A stretch of DNA of 64,000 bases from Phascolarctobacterium_A succinatutens_B. Lineage in GTDB: Bacteria; Bacillota; Negativicutes; Acidaminococcales; Acidaminococcaceae. Location of the stretch: positions 1 through 64,000 of the forward strand of contig NZ_CAUDZA010000009.1 in the NCBI RefSeq assembly GCF_958453765.1. The letters run 5' to 3'. Below the pieces are notes generated by a model. The model ran no database searches, was not told the DNA's origin, and worked only from the letters and a program-made list of their open reading frames with translations. A program made the position numbers and the translations under genes. Below, one piece after another: positions 7,238-14,677 of this stretch; positions within the stretch are counted from its first letter, which is position 1, and each line of letters opens with the position of its first letter.

Positions 7238-9142
7238 TTATTCGTTCACGTTCTTTTTAACAAACCCCATAAGCACAGCTGCCAGCACACTGCCTGCTGC
7301 CAGAGCTGCAAAATACATCGGCCAGTTCTGCACTACGCCGAAAACAAATACACCGCCATGCGGTGCCGGAACGCTACAGCCAAAGGCCATGGACAAAGCA
7401 CCGGCTACACCGCTGCCCAAAGCGCAGGTCGGAATTACACGCAACGGGTCACTTGCTGCAAAGGGAATAGCGCCTTCGGTAATAAAAGACAGGCCCATGA
7501 TAAAGTTGGTCACACCGGACTGACGCTCCTTAGAAGTAAATTTACTCTTAAACAGCATAGTACACAGTGCAATCGCCAGCGGCGGTACCATACCACCAAT
7601 CATAACAGAAGCCATAATCTCACTGCTTACAGCGCTGCCGTCAGCAGCTGCCAAGGAAGCAGTACCGAATACATAAGCTGCCTTGTTCAGAGGACCGCCG
7701 AAATCGATGGACATCATAGCTCCCAATACAAAGCCCATCAGTACCTTACTGGTTGTGCTCATGCTTGCCAGCGCACCTGCCAGCCATTGGTTGAAGGCTG
7801 CAGTCGGCGGGTTGATAACGTAGGTCATCAAGATGCCCATAAGCAGCAGGCCGATAACAGGGTACAGCAGAATCGGCTTCAGGCCTTCCAGACTGTCGGG
7901 CAGTACGCTAAATACCTTACGCAATGCCAAAATCAGATAACCGCCGATAAAGCCTGCAAACAGCGCGCCGAAGAAGCCGCTGCCGCCGGAGGCTGCCAAA
8001 AAGCCGCCCACGATACCAAGCATCAGTGCCGGACGTTCGCCAATACTCATTGCGATATAGCCTGCCAGAATCGGCATCATCATGCTGAATGCCAGACCGC
8101 CGATATTCTTGAAGAAGGCTGCCAGCGGCGTACCGCTGCCAAACTTAGCCGTGCCGGCAAATTCCATATCGAACAGGAAAGCCAGTGCGATAAGAATACC
8201 ACCGCCGATTACAAACGGCAGCATATGCGAAACGCCATTCATCAGATGCTTATAAATTTGTCTCCCCAGACTTTCCTCAGCATCTGCCACGTCACTAGTC
8301 GTCTCGCTGCCGCCCTTGCCTGCGTAAGCAGGAACATTACCGCTTAGAATCTCCTCGATAAGCTCCTTCGGCTTGTTGATACCGTCAGCAACCTTGACGA
8401 AGATAACAGGCTTGCCGGCAAAGCGCTCCACAGGCACGTTCTTGTCAGCAGCCACGATAATGCCTTCGGCTTCTTCTATCTCTGCTGCCGTCAGCTTATT
8501 TTTTACGCCGCCGCTGCCATTGGTTTCAACCTTCATTGCAACGCCCATCTTACCGGCCATCTCCTGCAAAGCCTCTGCTGCCATATAGGTATGTGCAATA
8601 CCTGTCGGGCAGGCAGTAACAGCCAGCACCTTGCGCTGCTGCGCAGGCTCTGCTGCCGGTGCTTCTGCTTCCTCGTCTTCAAATTTTTCGTTTTCGTATT
8701 TTTCGATAACTGCCAAAAAGTCCTTGGCGCTACCGGCATTCAGCAGCTCGCTGCGGAAATCATCGTTCATCAGCAGCATGCTCAGATGGCTCAGCACATC
8801 AAGATGCACATTATCCTTCGTATCAGGTGCAGCAATCAGGAAGAACAGCTTCGCAGGCTCGCCGTCCAGACTGTCGAAGTCAACGCCGTCCTTTACCAGC
8901 ATAGCTGCCAGTCCCGGTGCCTTTACAGCACTTGTCTTGGCATGCGGAATGGCAATGCCTTCACCGATACCCGTGCTGCCCTCCTCTTCACGACGCAACA
9001 CGCAGGCTCTGTATTCGTCCTTATCAAGCAGATTACCGCCGCTCTCCATCAGCGTAATCAAATGCTCCAGCGCTGCTGCCTTATCCTTAGGCTGCGCTTT
9101 AAGATCAATGCTTTCTACCTTCAGCAAATCAACTATTTTCAT
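7238..9142 (-). CDS. fruA: Fructose PTS permease EIIABC
   Basis: A 634-residue inner-membrane fusion that imports fructose as fructose 1-phosphate. Domain order: EIIA (1-150) with phospho-His67 in GIAIPHAK; an acidic Ala/Glu/Pro linker (about 152-170); EIIB (170-270) with phospho-Cys178 in VTACPTGIAHT; and EIIC (about 290-634) with many hydrophobic helices and the GGPLNKAAYVFG segment typical of fructose EIIC. Phosphate moves HPr to His67 to Cys178 to sugar. It lies 21 bases downstream of fruK, and ptsH follows after 87 bases with no terminator between them. Confidence 0.95.
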   Translation of the reverse strand: MKIVDLLKVESIDLKAQPKDKAAALEHLITLMESGGNLLDKDEYRACVLRREEEGSTGIGEGIAIPHAKTSAVKAPGLAAMLVKDGVDFDSLDGEPAKLFFLIAAPDTKDNVHLDVLSHLSMLLMNDDFRSELLNAGSAKDFLAVIEKYENEKFEDEEAEAPAAEPAQQRKVLAVTACPTGIAHTYMAAEALQEMAGKMGVAMKVETNGSGGVKNKLTAAEIEEAEGIIVAADKNVPVERFAGKPVIFVKVADGINKPKELIEEILSGNVPAYAGKGGSETTSDVADAEESLGRQIYKHLMNGVSHMLPFVIGGGILIALAFLFDMEFAGTAKFGSGTPLAAFFKNIGGLAFSMMMPILAGYIAMSIGERPALMLGIVGGFLAASGGSGFFGALFAGFIGGYLILALRKVFSVLPDSLEGLKPILLYPVIGLLLMGILMTYVINPPTAAFNQWLAGALASMSTTSKVLMGFVLGAMMSIDFGGPLNKAAYVFGTASLAAADGSAVSSEIMASVMIGGMVPPLAIALCTMLFKSKFTSKERQSGVTNFIMGLSFITEGAIPFAASDPLRVIPTCALGSGVAGALSMAFGCSVPAPHGGVFVFGVVQNWPMYFAALAAGSVLAAVLMGFVKKNVNE

Positions 9143-9163
9143 CTTATTTTTGCCCCTTCTTTT

Positions 9164-10081
9164 TTATTTATTAGTCACGCCCTGTAAAATAATTTTATCA
9201 ATATCATCACTTGTTGCCAGCCAATCCTTAAACGCGCTTGCGCTGCCTGCGGCTACGCCCAGGCGCAGCGCCTCCTCATAATCCTGCGTTTTAAGATAGC
9301 CAGCCAAAAAGCCGGCCACCATACTGTCACCAGCACCAACAGAGTTTACCAGTTTACCCTTCGGTGAAGCCATCATATGCTGCCTGCCATTTTCGTCCAA
9401 CAGTACAGCTCCGTCCGCTCCACGCGAAACCAGCACATTACGTGCTCCCTGCTGCTGCAGCTTCAGTACAGCAGCAAGAATATCCTCCTCATTCAGCAAC
9501 GGTCCCCGGCCAAAGAACTCTCCTAATTCCTCATGGTTTGGTTTGATTAAAAACGGCTTATATTTCAGCACCTTGAGCAGCAAATCACCAGTAGCATCTA
9601 CCACAACCCGTGTGCAAGCAGGCTGCAGCAGCTCCAGAATCTGCTCATAAATATCATCCGGCAGCGAAGCAGGTATGCTTCCTGCCAGCACTAAAATATC
9701 ATCCTGCGTCAGTCCCTGCAGCTTAGCAAAAAGCTTTTGCAGCTCTTCCTTGCTCAGCTGCGGTCCCTGACCGTTCAGCGCCGTTTCCGAGTCCGAAATA
9801 ATCTTCGTATTAATCCGCGAGTAGCCTGCAGCAGCCCGAATAAAATCGCAGCGGCAGCCTGCCTCCTGCAGCAGGCGTTCTATTTCTGTACCGCTAAAGC
9901 CGGCTGTAAAGCCCAAGGCTACCGATTGCAGCCCCAGATTTTGCAGCACCAGCGAAACATTGATTCCTTTACCACCCGGATATATATTTTCTACTTGGGT
10001 GCGATTAATCTCGCCTACTGCAAAATTATCAACCTTAACCACATAATCCAAGGAAGGGTTAAAGGTCACAGTGTAAATCAA
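9164..10081 (-). CDS. fruK: 1-phosphofructokinase
   Basis: A 305-residue PfkB-family sugar kinase that converts fructose 1-phosphate (product of FruA) to fructose 1,6-bisphosphate. Seen: N-terminal TFNPSLDYVV, the YPGGKGINVS substrate-binding turn, and the C-terminal VGAGDSMVAGF motif with the catalytic Asp. Start overlaps the stop of the repressor gene by 4 bases (ATGA), so the two are translationally coupled. Order fruR-fruK-fruA is the standard fructose operon. Confidence 0.95.
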   Translation of the reverse strand: MIYTVTFNPSLDYVVKVDNFAVGEINRTQVENIYPGGKGINVSLVLQNLGLQSVALGFTAGFSGTEIERLLQEAGCRCDFIRAAAGYSRINTKIISDSETALNGQGPQLSKEELQKLFAKLQGLTQDDILVLAGSIPASLPDDIYEQILELLQPACTRVVVDATGDLLLKVLKYKPFLIKPNHEELGEFFGRGPLLNEEDILAAVLKLQQQGARNVLVSRGADGAVLLDENGRQHMMASPKGKLVNSVGAGDSMVAGFLAGYLKTQDYEEALRLGVAAGSASAFKDWLATSDDIDKIILQGVTNK

Positions 10082-10830
10082 AGCACAATCACCTCCGTAT
10101 GCTGCTTATAGGAGTTAACATTCAGAGCCTCCTGCGCAGCCGTAATAATCACGCCCTTAGACAACGGGGCGAAGGACACGCTCGACAGTGCCTCGAACTT
10201 GCTGGCATCCGCCAGCACATAGCATTTATGGCAATGCTCCATTGCCACACGCTTATTCATGGCCTCCTCGATATCAGGAGTTGTGAAGCCCTCTTCCACA
10301 GTAATGCCGTTCGTTCCGAAAAAGCCCTTGCTGAAATTGTAATGCTGCAGGGAAGCAACCGCCTCCGTGCCGATTACCGCATCAGTTGTTGCCTTCACGC
10401 GCCCTGCTATAAGCAGTGTTTTCAGGCCGCGCTGCGCCAGCTTCTGCGCCAACGTAATACCATTCGTCACGTAAACAGCATCCTTTTCCGTCAGGTAGGT
10501 TGCCAGCTGCTCGGTTGTCGAGCCTGCATCAAGAAAAATAAAATCGTTGGGACGCACCAGCGTTGCCGCATACGCAGCAATCGTGCGCTTGTCTTCAATA
10601 TTACGACTGTATTTTTCCTGCATGTTGCGCTCCTGCACAGGCTCCGCCTCGCGCACAGCAGTCGCACCGCCATGCACCTTGCGTACCTTGCCCAAGCTGT
10701 CCAGCTGTACCAAATCTCGGCGGATAGTGGACTCCGAGGTTTCCAGAAGCCTTGCCAGCTCCGGTACGGTCGCCGCACCGTCACGCTTGACAATGCGGAT
10801 GATTTCTTCAAATCTTTCTTGCGTTAACAT
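10078..10830 (-). CDS. fruR: DeoR-family fructose operon repressor
   Basis: A 250-residue DeoR-type regulator. The N-terminal winged helix-turn-helix (residues about 3-57) ends in ESTIRRDLVQLDSLGKVRKVHGG. The C-terminal sugar-phosphate sensor has the typical FLDAGSTTEQLATYL and GTNGIT segments. By position it should repress the fru operon and be relieved by a fructose phosphate. Start chosen at the ATG 8 bases after AGGAG; an ATG 6 bases upstream is too close to that site, and a longer frame has no ribosome site. First gene of fruR-fruK-fruA-ptsH-ptsI. Confidence 0.9.
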   Translation of the reverse strand: MLTQERFEEIIRIVKRDGAATVPELARLLETSESTIRRDLVQLDSLGKVRKVHGGATAVREAEPVQERNMQEKYSRNIEDKRTIAAYAATLVRPNDFIFLDAGSTTEQLATYLTEKDAVYVTNGITLAQKLAQRGLKTLLIAGRVKATTDAVIGTEAVASLQHYNFSKGFFGTNGITVEEGFTTPDIEEAMNKRVAMEHCHKCYVLADASKFEALSSVSFAPLSKGVIITAAQEALNVNSYKQHTEVIVL

Positions 10831-10852
10831 GAGCATCTCTCCTCTTGCAGAT

Positions 10853-10881
10853 ATTATATAACCATTTTCACGCAAAATCAA
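10853..10881 (-). promoter_or_regulatory. Promoter of the fructose operon
   Basis: TTGATT, 17-base spacer, TATAAT on the - strand, about 20 bases before the fruR start. The stretch upstream (10870-10930) has several T-rich GCAAAA/TTTTGC elements on both strands that could be FruR operator half-sites. Confidence 0.7.
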
Positions 10882-10949
10882 TCATTTTTGAGCAAAAACT
10901 GCATTTTTTTGAATTTTTTTTGCAAATTATCTCTCATAACTTTCAAGGC

Positions 10950-10989
10950 AAAGAAAAATGGATGCCTCTCCCACAGCAGAGAAGCATCC
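10950..10989 (-). terminator. Terminator after the 11042 gene
   Basis: GGATGC-CTCT stem, followed on the - strand by ATTTTTCTTT. Confidence 0.75.
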
Positions 10990-11041
10990 ATAATAAAGTA
11001 TCATTTATATAGTTTTAAAGACAACACATAAAAGTATCAGC

Positions 11042-11569
11042 TTATTTGACCAAAGCACGCATTTCATCCGCAGTCAGAGTAAAGTATTCCTTTACAGTGT
11101 AAAGCTCACGGCGACCGCGGCAATCAGCAAACAAAGCAACATCAACATCAGGAATATTTTCCATTGCTTCCTCTAAGCTCTTGCCGTTTTTGGCATAAGC
11201 CTCAAAGCGCAGGACAAATTTTTCGCCGGTGCCAGCAGGAACCAGCATTGCTTCAAAATAATCGTCATCACGCAGGTAACCTTCGCGGTTAACCTTGCCA
11301 CGCAGCAGCACGTCGCCATACTGCTCCTGCGGCAGATAAATACGCATATAAGCATCCAGAATCGTACCCTCCTGCTTGCCTACGTTATCAAAAGGTACCT
11401 CTAAGGAAAAATCAATTCTATCGGCATATACCTTATCCAAAACAGCCTTGGTGCGCTGCTTTACCAGCAGACGCATTACAGCATCACCCTGAATAGAAAT
11501 ATATACACCTACAATTATAACGCCTAAAATCAACAGTCCTACAAGGACTCCCACAATCGTCATCAGCAT
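11042..11569 (-). CDS. Membrane-anchored protein of unknown function
   Basis: A 175-residue protein with one N-terminal hydrophobic helix (residues about 3-27, GVLVGLLILGVIIVGVYI) and a soluble remainder I do not recognise. No catalytic motif is visible; the single Cys lies in FADCRGRRELY. It ends a three-gene - strand group, starting 12 bases after the CofE-like gene with an AGGGGGAAG site before the ATG, and a terminator follows. Probably a bitopic inner-membrane protein; the function cannot be inferred from its neighbours. Confidence 0.7.
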   Translation of the reverse strand: MLMTIVGVLVGLLILGVIIVGVYISIQGDAVMRLLVKQRTKAVLDKVYADRIDFSLEVPFDNVGKQEGTILDAYMRIYLPQEQYGDVLLRGKVNREGYLRDDDYFEAMLVPAGTGEKFVLRFEAYAKNGKSLEEAMENIPDVDVALFADCRGRRELYTVKEYFTLTADEMRALVK

Positions 11570-11581
11570 CTTGCTTCCCCC

Positions 11582-12226
11582 TTACGCCTTATGATAATCC
11601 TTGATAATGCAGATTGGTGTTTTTTCACTGCCGTTGCCAAAAGGATTATCAATGAGGATTTCCGCAACCTTATCCGGATCAACGCCCTTAGACCAGCCAA
11701 GCACTGCAGAGCGCTTCAAATCGTTAACGTCGGCAATGGCAGCGCCATAGCAGCCACAAGCCTTGGTAATAGCTTCGGCAACCTTTTCCGGTTCTGCCGG
11801 ACCGTAAACAATATGCTTGTCATACGGAGGCATTGTGCCGGTAACATCGTCAATCAGGCGAGCCTGTTTACCTGCCATGCGGTAGAAAGTGCCGCTAACG
11901 CCTACGCATTTAGCCGCAAAGCCGCAGATTACTGCCCACAGAACACGCGCACCGCCTTCTGCGTCAATCAGGGATTGCATACTGTACCAGCTGCTGATAC
12001 TGCCCTTAGCAGGGAACAGATGCGACAGCACCTTAGCCAGCGGTCCCGGATGGAACTCCTCGCAGCGCATTGCTCTGCCTTGGGTAATAGCAACTACGCT
12101 TTCGGCAGTGCAGACAACATCATTGGGGCCGATTTTATCCTTGGCATATTCCAGAATAGCATCACAGATATCATCGTGATGAGTCAAAATTCTTGTCGGC
12201 ACAGGAACAATCTTATATTTTTCCAT
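11582..12226 (-). CDS. CofE-like (F420-0:gamma-glutamyl ligase family) protein
   Basis: A 214-residue protein resembling the F420-0:gamma-glutamyl ligase family: PVPTRILTHHDDICDAI at the N terminus, then GPNDVVCTAESVVAITQGR, which aligns with the family's substrate/metal region, and an IADVNDL segment near residue 160. Classical CofE adds glutamate to coenzyme F420, which this bacterium is not expected to make and no other F420 genes are visible. Stand-alone relatives occur in many Firmicutes with unknown substrates, so I call only the family. Start taken at the ATG 4 bases after the thioesterase stop; a longer frame would run into that gene. Cotranscribed with the thioesterase and the 11042 membrane protein. 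Confidence 0.7.
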   Translation of the reverse strand: MEKYKIVPVPTRILTHHDDICDAILEYAKDKIGPNDVVCTAESVVAITQGRAMRCEEFHPGPLAKVLSHLFPAKGSISSWYSMQSLIDAEGGARVLWAVICGFAAKCVGVSGTFYRMAGKQARLIDDVTGTMPPYDKHIVYGPAEPEKVAEAITKACGCYGAAIADVNDLKRSAVLGWSKGVDPDKVAEILIDNPFGNGSEKTPICIIKDYHKA

Positions 12227-12230
12227 ACTC

Positions 12231-12656
12231 TCACATCTCCTCCGCAGCCTTATCCGCTGCATATACCTTCTGAATTTTATCATACCATTCAGGCTTCAGA
12301 CGAACAATGTGGCCTTCGTTATCGGTAAATACATTGCGCGTATGACCTTCTACCGCTACAGCGCCGTCGCGCAGGCGGATAACAGTATAATCAAATTCCA
12401 TTTTTGCTTTATTAAAGGCACTCATTTTTACCTGTACTTCAAAATCATCATCAAAGGTACAGGAATTTTTATACTTGGCGCGTACCTCGGTAATCGGGAA
12501 AATAACGCCGTCAGCCATCAGCTCGCCCAGGGAAATACCGCAAGCACGCAGATATGCTACACGTCCCATTTCAAACCAGCGCAGATAATTGGCATGATGC
12601 ACAACACCCATCATATCAGTTTCAACAAAACGCACCTTATCTCGTATTGTAATCAT
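12231..12656 (-). CDS. Acyl-CoA thioesterase, YbgC/4HBT hotdog family
   Basis: A 141-residue single hotdog domain. The ETDMMGVVHHANYLRWFE stretch (Asp14 with the following His pair) is the active-site signature of YbgC and 4-hydroxybenzoyl-CoA thioesterases. These enzymes hydrolyse acyl-CoA thioesters in the cytoplasm. The substrate cannot be told from sequence. First gene of a short operon with the CofE-like gene 4 bases downstream. Usual family length is 130-150 residues, so it is complete. Confidence 0.85.
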   Translation of the reverse strand: MITIRDKVRFVETDMMGVVHHANYLRWFEMGRVAYLRACGISLGELMADGVIFPITEVRAKYKNSCTFDDDFEVQVKMSAFNKAKMEFDYTVIRLRDGAVAVEGHTRNVFTDNEGHIVRLKPEWYDKIQKVYAADKAAEEM

Positions 12657-12751
12657 AAAATCTCCTTTGCATCTTCAAGGCTGCCTGCATATAACAGGCT
12701 TACAATCAATTTATTATTATAGCACTTTTAACGCCAAGTGCCTAACAAATC

Positions 12752-13879
12752 TTATAAATTAGATAAATTTTTCTCTGCCAGCAGGCGCTTAACCTTTTCA
12801 GCCAGCAAAGCATAAATTACGGAAAACAGCGGTACGCAGACAATCATACCGGCAACACCGCCAAGGCTTGCTCCAATCGTCACCGCTGCCAACACCCACA
12901 GCTCCGAAAGACCTACAGCCTTACCCACAATCTTAGGATAAAGCAAATCAGCTTCGATGCGCTGCAGCACAATGTATAATATGATAAAATACCAGATTTT
13001 TTCCGGCGCGGCCACCAGTATTAAAAAGCAGCCGATAAGAGCACTGATTAAGGTACCGAGAATCGGTATCAGGCTCAGCACAGCCACCAGCAGCGAAATG
13101 ACCGTCGCATATGGGAAGCCGCAAAGCGTCATACCGACGAAATACATCACGCCCAAAAGCAGCGCCACTACCAGCTGTCCGCCCACAAAACCGCGGAAAA
13201 TCTGCTCTGATGTCTGCAATACATGCAGAATATAAGCAGCGCGCTCCTTCGAGCAAAAGGCAAAAATTACGCATTTAAAGTTGCGCGCAAGACGATGCTT
13301 TTCCAGCAGACAATAGATTGCTACGACAAAACCGATAACACAGCTTGCAAGCACCTCCAGAACGGAGGCCGTTGCCAAAAACGTCTGCTCCAGCAAAAGA
13401 CGCTTGTTGTTCTGCAGATAATTAAGCATCGTCTGATAAACTTCCTTAGCCTGCGCCTGTACAACAGCCAGCTCGTCTGCCGAGAAGGAAAGCTCCTGCG
13501 CCTTCTGCTGCAGATAAATATTCAGCTTAGCCAACGCCGGCGGCAGCATCTTGACGAGCATTTTCATGCTAGCATGCAGCTCGGGCACAATCGTCAGCAC
13601 AAAGAAGGCCAAAAAGCCGATAATGATTGCAAGGCTCAAAAGCAAACATACTGGACGCTCGAAACGCGATACCACGCTCTGCTTAAAAATTCTGCGCCAA
13701 TATTGCTCCAGCTTCTTCATCAGCACGTTGACGATAAAAGCCATACAACCGCCAATGACAAACGGCAACAAAACATCATATATACCAGCCAGCAGTTTTA
13801 GGCTAACATTGTAATTCCACATCGCCCAGATAAGCACAATTGCAAAGGCCAGCAGACAATAAGGATTTCTTTCTTTCAT
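12752..13879 (-). CDS. AI-2E family transporter
   Basis: A 375-residue polytopic membrane protein of the AI-2E/PerM/YtvI family (about 8 hydrophobic segments). Two N-terminal helices, then a Leu/Gln-rich soluble region (about 100-150) and C-terminal helices including the family's IPILGTLISALIG and GxxGVAGMIVCVPLFSV-type segments. Members export small molecules or ions, and substrate varies (autoinducer-2, Na+/H+), so none is assigned. Start taken at the ATG after GAGGTTGCTT; the upstream TTG lies in that site. It faces away from the tRNA-Arg region and is followed by the thioesterase operon after 95 bases. Confidence 0.85.
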   Translation of the reverse strand: MKERNPYCLLAFAIVLIWAMWNYNVSLKLLAGIYDVLLPFVIGGCMAFIVNVLMKKLEQYWRRIFKQSVVSRFERPVCLLLSLAIIIGFLAFFVLTIVPELHASMKMLVKMLPPALAKLNIYLQQKAQELSFSADELAVVQAQAKEVYQTMLNYLQNNKRLLLEQTFLATASVLEVLASCVIGFVVAIYCLLEKHRLARNFKCVIFAFCSKERAAYILHVLQTSEQIFRGFVGGQLVVALLLGVMYFVGMTLCGFPYATVISLLVAVLSLIPILGTLISALIGCFLILVAAPEKIWYFIILYIVLQRIEADLLYPKIVGKAVGLSELWVLAAVTIGASLGGVAGMIVCVPLFSVIYALLAEKVKRLLAEKNLSNL

Positions 13880-14029
13880 AAGCAACCTCTATTCAAAGCG
13901 CATGTCCAAGGTAATACATGCTCATTAAATTAATAATATTATTGTAACATATACGCGCGCACAAGACAAAAAAGAAGGCTTTTCTTTGCATAAGTTTCAC
14001 ATCTGTGGTATAATTCCATTGTAGTTTTT

Positions 14030-14104
14030 GCGCCTGTAGCTCAGTGGATAGAGCAATGGTCTCCGGAACCGTGTGCGGAGGTTCGATTCCTCTCAGGCGC
14101 ACCA
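14030..14104 (+). tRNA. tRNA-Arg (anticodon CCG)
   Basis: A 75-base cloverleaf. Acceptor GCGCCTG pairs with CAGGCGC; D-arm GCTC/GAGC; anticodon stem ATGGT/ACCGT with loop CTCCGGA giving anticodon CCG (codon CGG); T-arm GGAGG-TTCGATT-CCTCT. The CCA end is encoded. A partial, decayed copy of its 3' half lies about 515 bases downstream. Confidence 0.95.
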
Positions 14105-14117
14105 AAAAGAAAAGTAC

Positions 14118-14148
14118 CCTTTCCATTTGTTTGGGAAGGGATTTTTTA
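14118..14148 (+). terminator. Terminator of tRNA-Arg
   Basis: CCCTTTCC / GGGAAGGG stem followed by ATTTTTT, directly after the tRNA. Confidence 0.8.
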
Positions 14149-14186
14149 TTCACTAATATTATCGACCGGTTTTATATTCCTCTATA

Positions 14187-14215
14187 TTCACTTTTCTGCA
14201 AACGTATGTTAAAAT
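14187..14215 (+). promoter_or_regulatory. Candidate promoter of the small toxin-like transcript
   Basis: TTCACT, 17 bases, TAAAAT. Predicted start near 14221, where the transcript would open with AGTGCTACC, the same 9 bases that open the predicted opposing RNA. Confidence 0.5.
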
Positions 14216-14328
14216 TAATTAGTGCTACCACAGCGGTAGGCTGTTGCTCTCCTCGGGGGGGCTTTGCGGCTCTCCTATTGCAAGAATCCATATCCTTATG
14301 GAAATCTACAAGAAAGAGGGTGGCGCCG

Positions 14329-14418
14329 ATGAATATTCTTGAAGTCCTCGCTTTATTAGGCTTCGGTTTGGCTTGTGTCAAATTTGGCTATGAACTCGGT
14401 AAAAACGCAAAAAAATAA
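14329..14418 (+). CDS. Small hydrophobic peptide, candidate type I toxin
   Basis: A 29-residue frame from ATG 14329 with AGAGGG eight bases upstream. It begins MNILEVLALLGFGLAC and ends GKNAKK: one short membrane helix plus a basic tail, the form of Fst/TxpA and holin-like toxin peptides of Firmicutes. A roughly 110-base leader containing a TCCATA/TATGGA hairpin precedes it, and its stop codon lies inside a bidirectional terminator. A promoter on the other strand drives a short RNA into the same terminator. Two convergent short RNAs sharing a terminator, one encoding a small membrane peptide, is the plan of par/fst-type toxin-antitoxin loci. Function is inferred from this architecture; the peptide is too short for a confident family call. 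Confidence 0.65.
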   Translation: MNILEVLALLGFGLACVKFGYELGKNAKK

Positions 14419-14450
14419 CCGCCCAGTCTGCAAACTTGCGGTTATTTTTT
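14413..14450. terminator. Bidirectional terminator between toxin and antisense RNA
   Basis: AAATAACCGC / GCGGTTATTT stem with runs of T on the + side and of A on the - side. Includes the toxin stop codon. Confidence 0.85.
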
Positions 14451-14495
14451 AACTACATGATTTAAAGGCAACCGTCTATCGGTAGCACTTTTTCT
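14413..14495 (-). ncRNA. Candidate antisense antitoxin RNA
   Basis: About 80 bases from the predicted start near 14495 to the shared terminator. It would be fully complementary to the 3' end of the toxin mRNA and contains CTACCG, complementary to CGGTAG at 14234-14239 near the toxin mRNA 5' end. Both RNAs would start with AGTGCTACC. Size and layout fit an RNA II-type antitoxin. Confidence 0.6.
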
Positions 14496-14501
14496 ATGTT
14501 C

Positions 14502-14530
14502 ATTATACTATATCCAACAACTAAAGACAA
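14502..14530 (-). promoter_or_regulatory. Promoter of the antisense RNA
   Basis: TTGTCT, 17-base spacer, TATAAT on the - strand, directed toward the toxin-like gene. No coding frame lies between it and the terminator. Confidence 0.7.
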
Positions 14531-14575
14531 GTAGTTAGTAACTTTGGAAATCGTTACAAAACAAGCAGGCTATTT

Positions 14576-14633
14576 CTCTGGAACCGTGTGCGGAGGTTTG
14601 ATTCTTCTCGGACGCTCCAAAAAGAAAAGTACC
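14576..14633 (+). repeat. Degenerate copy of tRNA-Arg 3' half plus flank
   Basis: 58 bases matching 14061-14118 (anticodon loop to CCA plus 14 flanking bases) at about 52 positions. The 5' half of the tRNA is absent, and changes in the T-arm and acceptor would spoil folding. This looks like the distal attachment-site copy of an element that integrated into the tRNA gene. Confidence 0.75.
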
Positions 14634-14666
14634 GCTAAGGCTTTCTGAAGGCTTTAGCGGTTTTTT
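14631..14666. terminator. Bidirectional terminator downstream of the HipA-like gene
   Basis: ACCGCTAAGGC / GGCTTTAGCGGT stem with TTTTTT on the + side and a T-rich run on the - side. Confidence 0.75.
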
Positions 14667-14677
14667 GATGCTCACTT

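Noticed and set aside
7358..8347. A 329-codon open frame opposite fruA
   Set aside because: Antisense shadow with low-complexity His/Gln/Ala composition.
14044..14418. A 124-codon frame starting inside tRNA-Arg
   Set aside because: It begins in the tRNA and reads through a terminator; only its last 30 codons have a ribosome site and a plausible product.
14576..14633. A second tRNA-Arg gene
   Set aside because: Only the 3' half is present, with disabling changes in the acceptor and T-arm.
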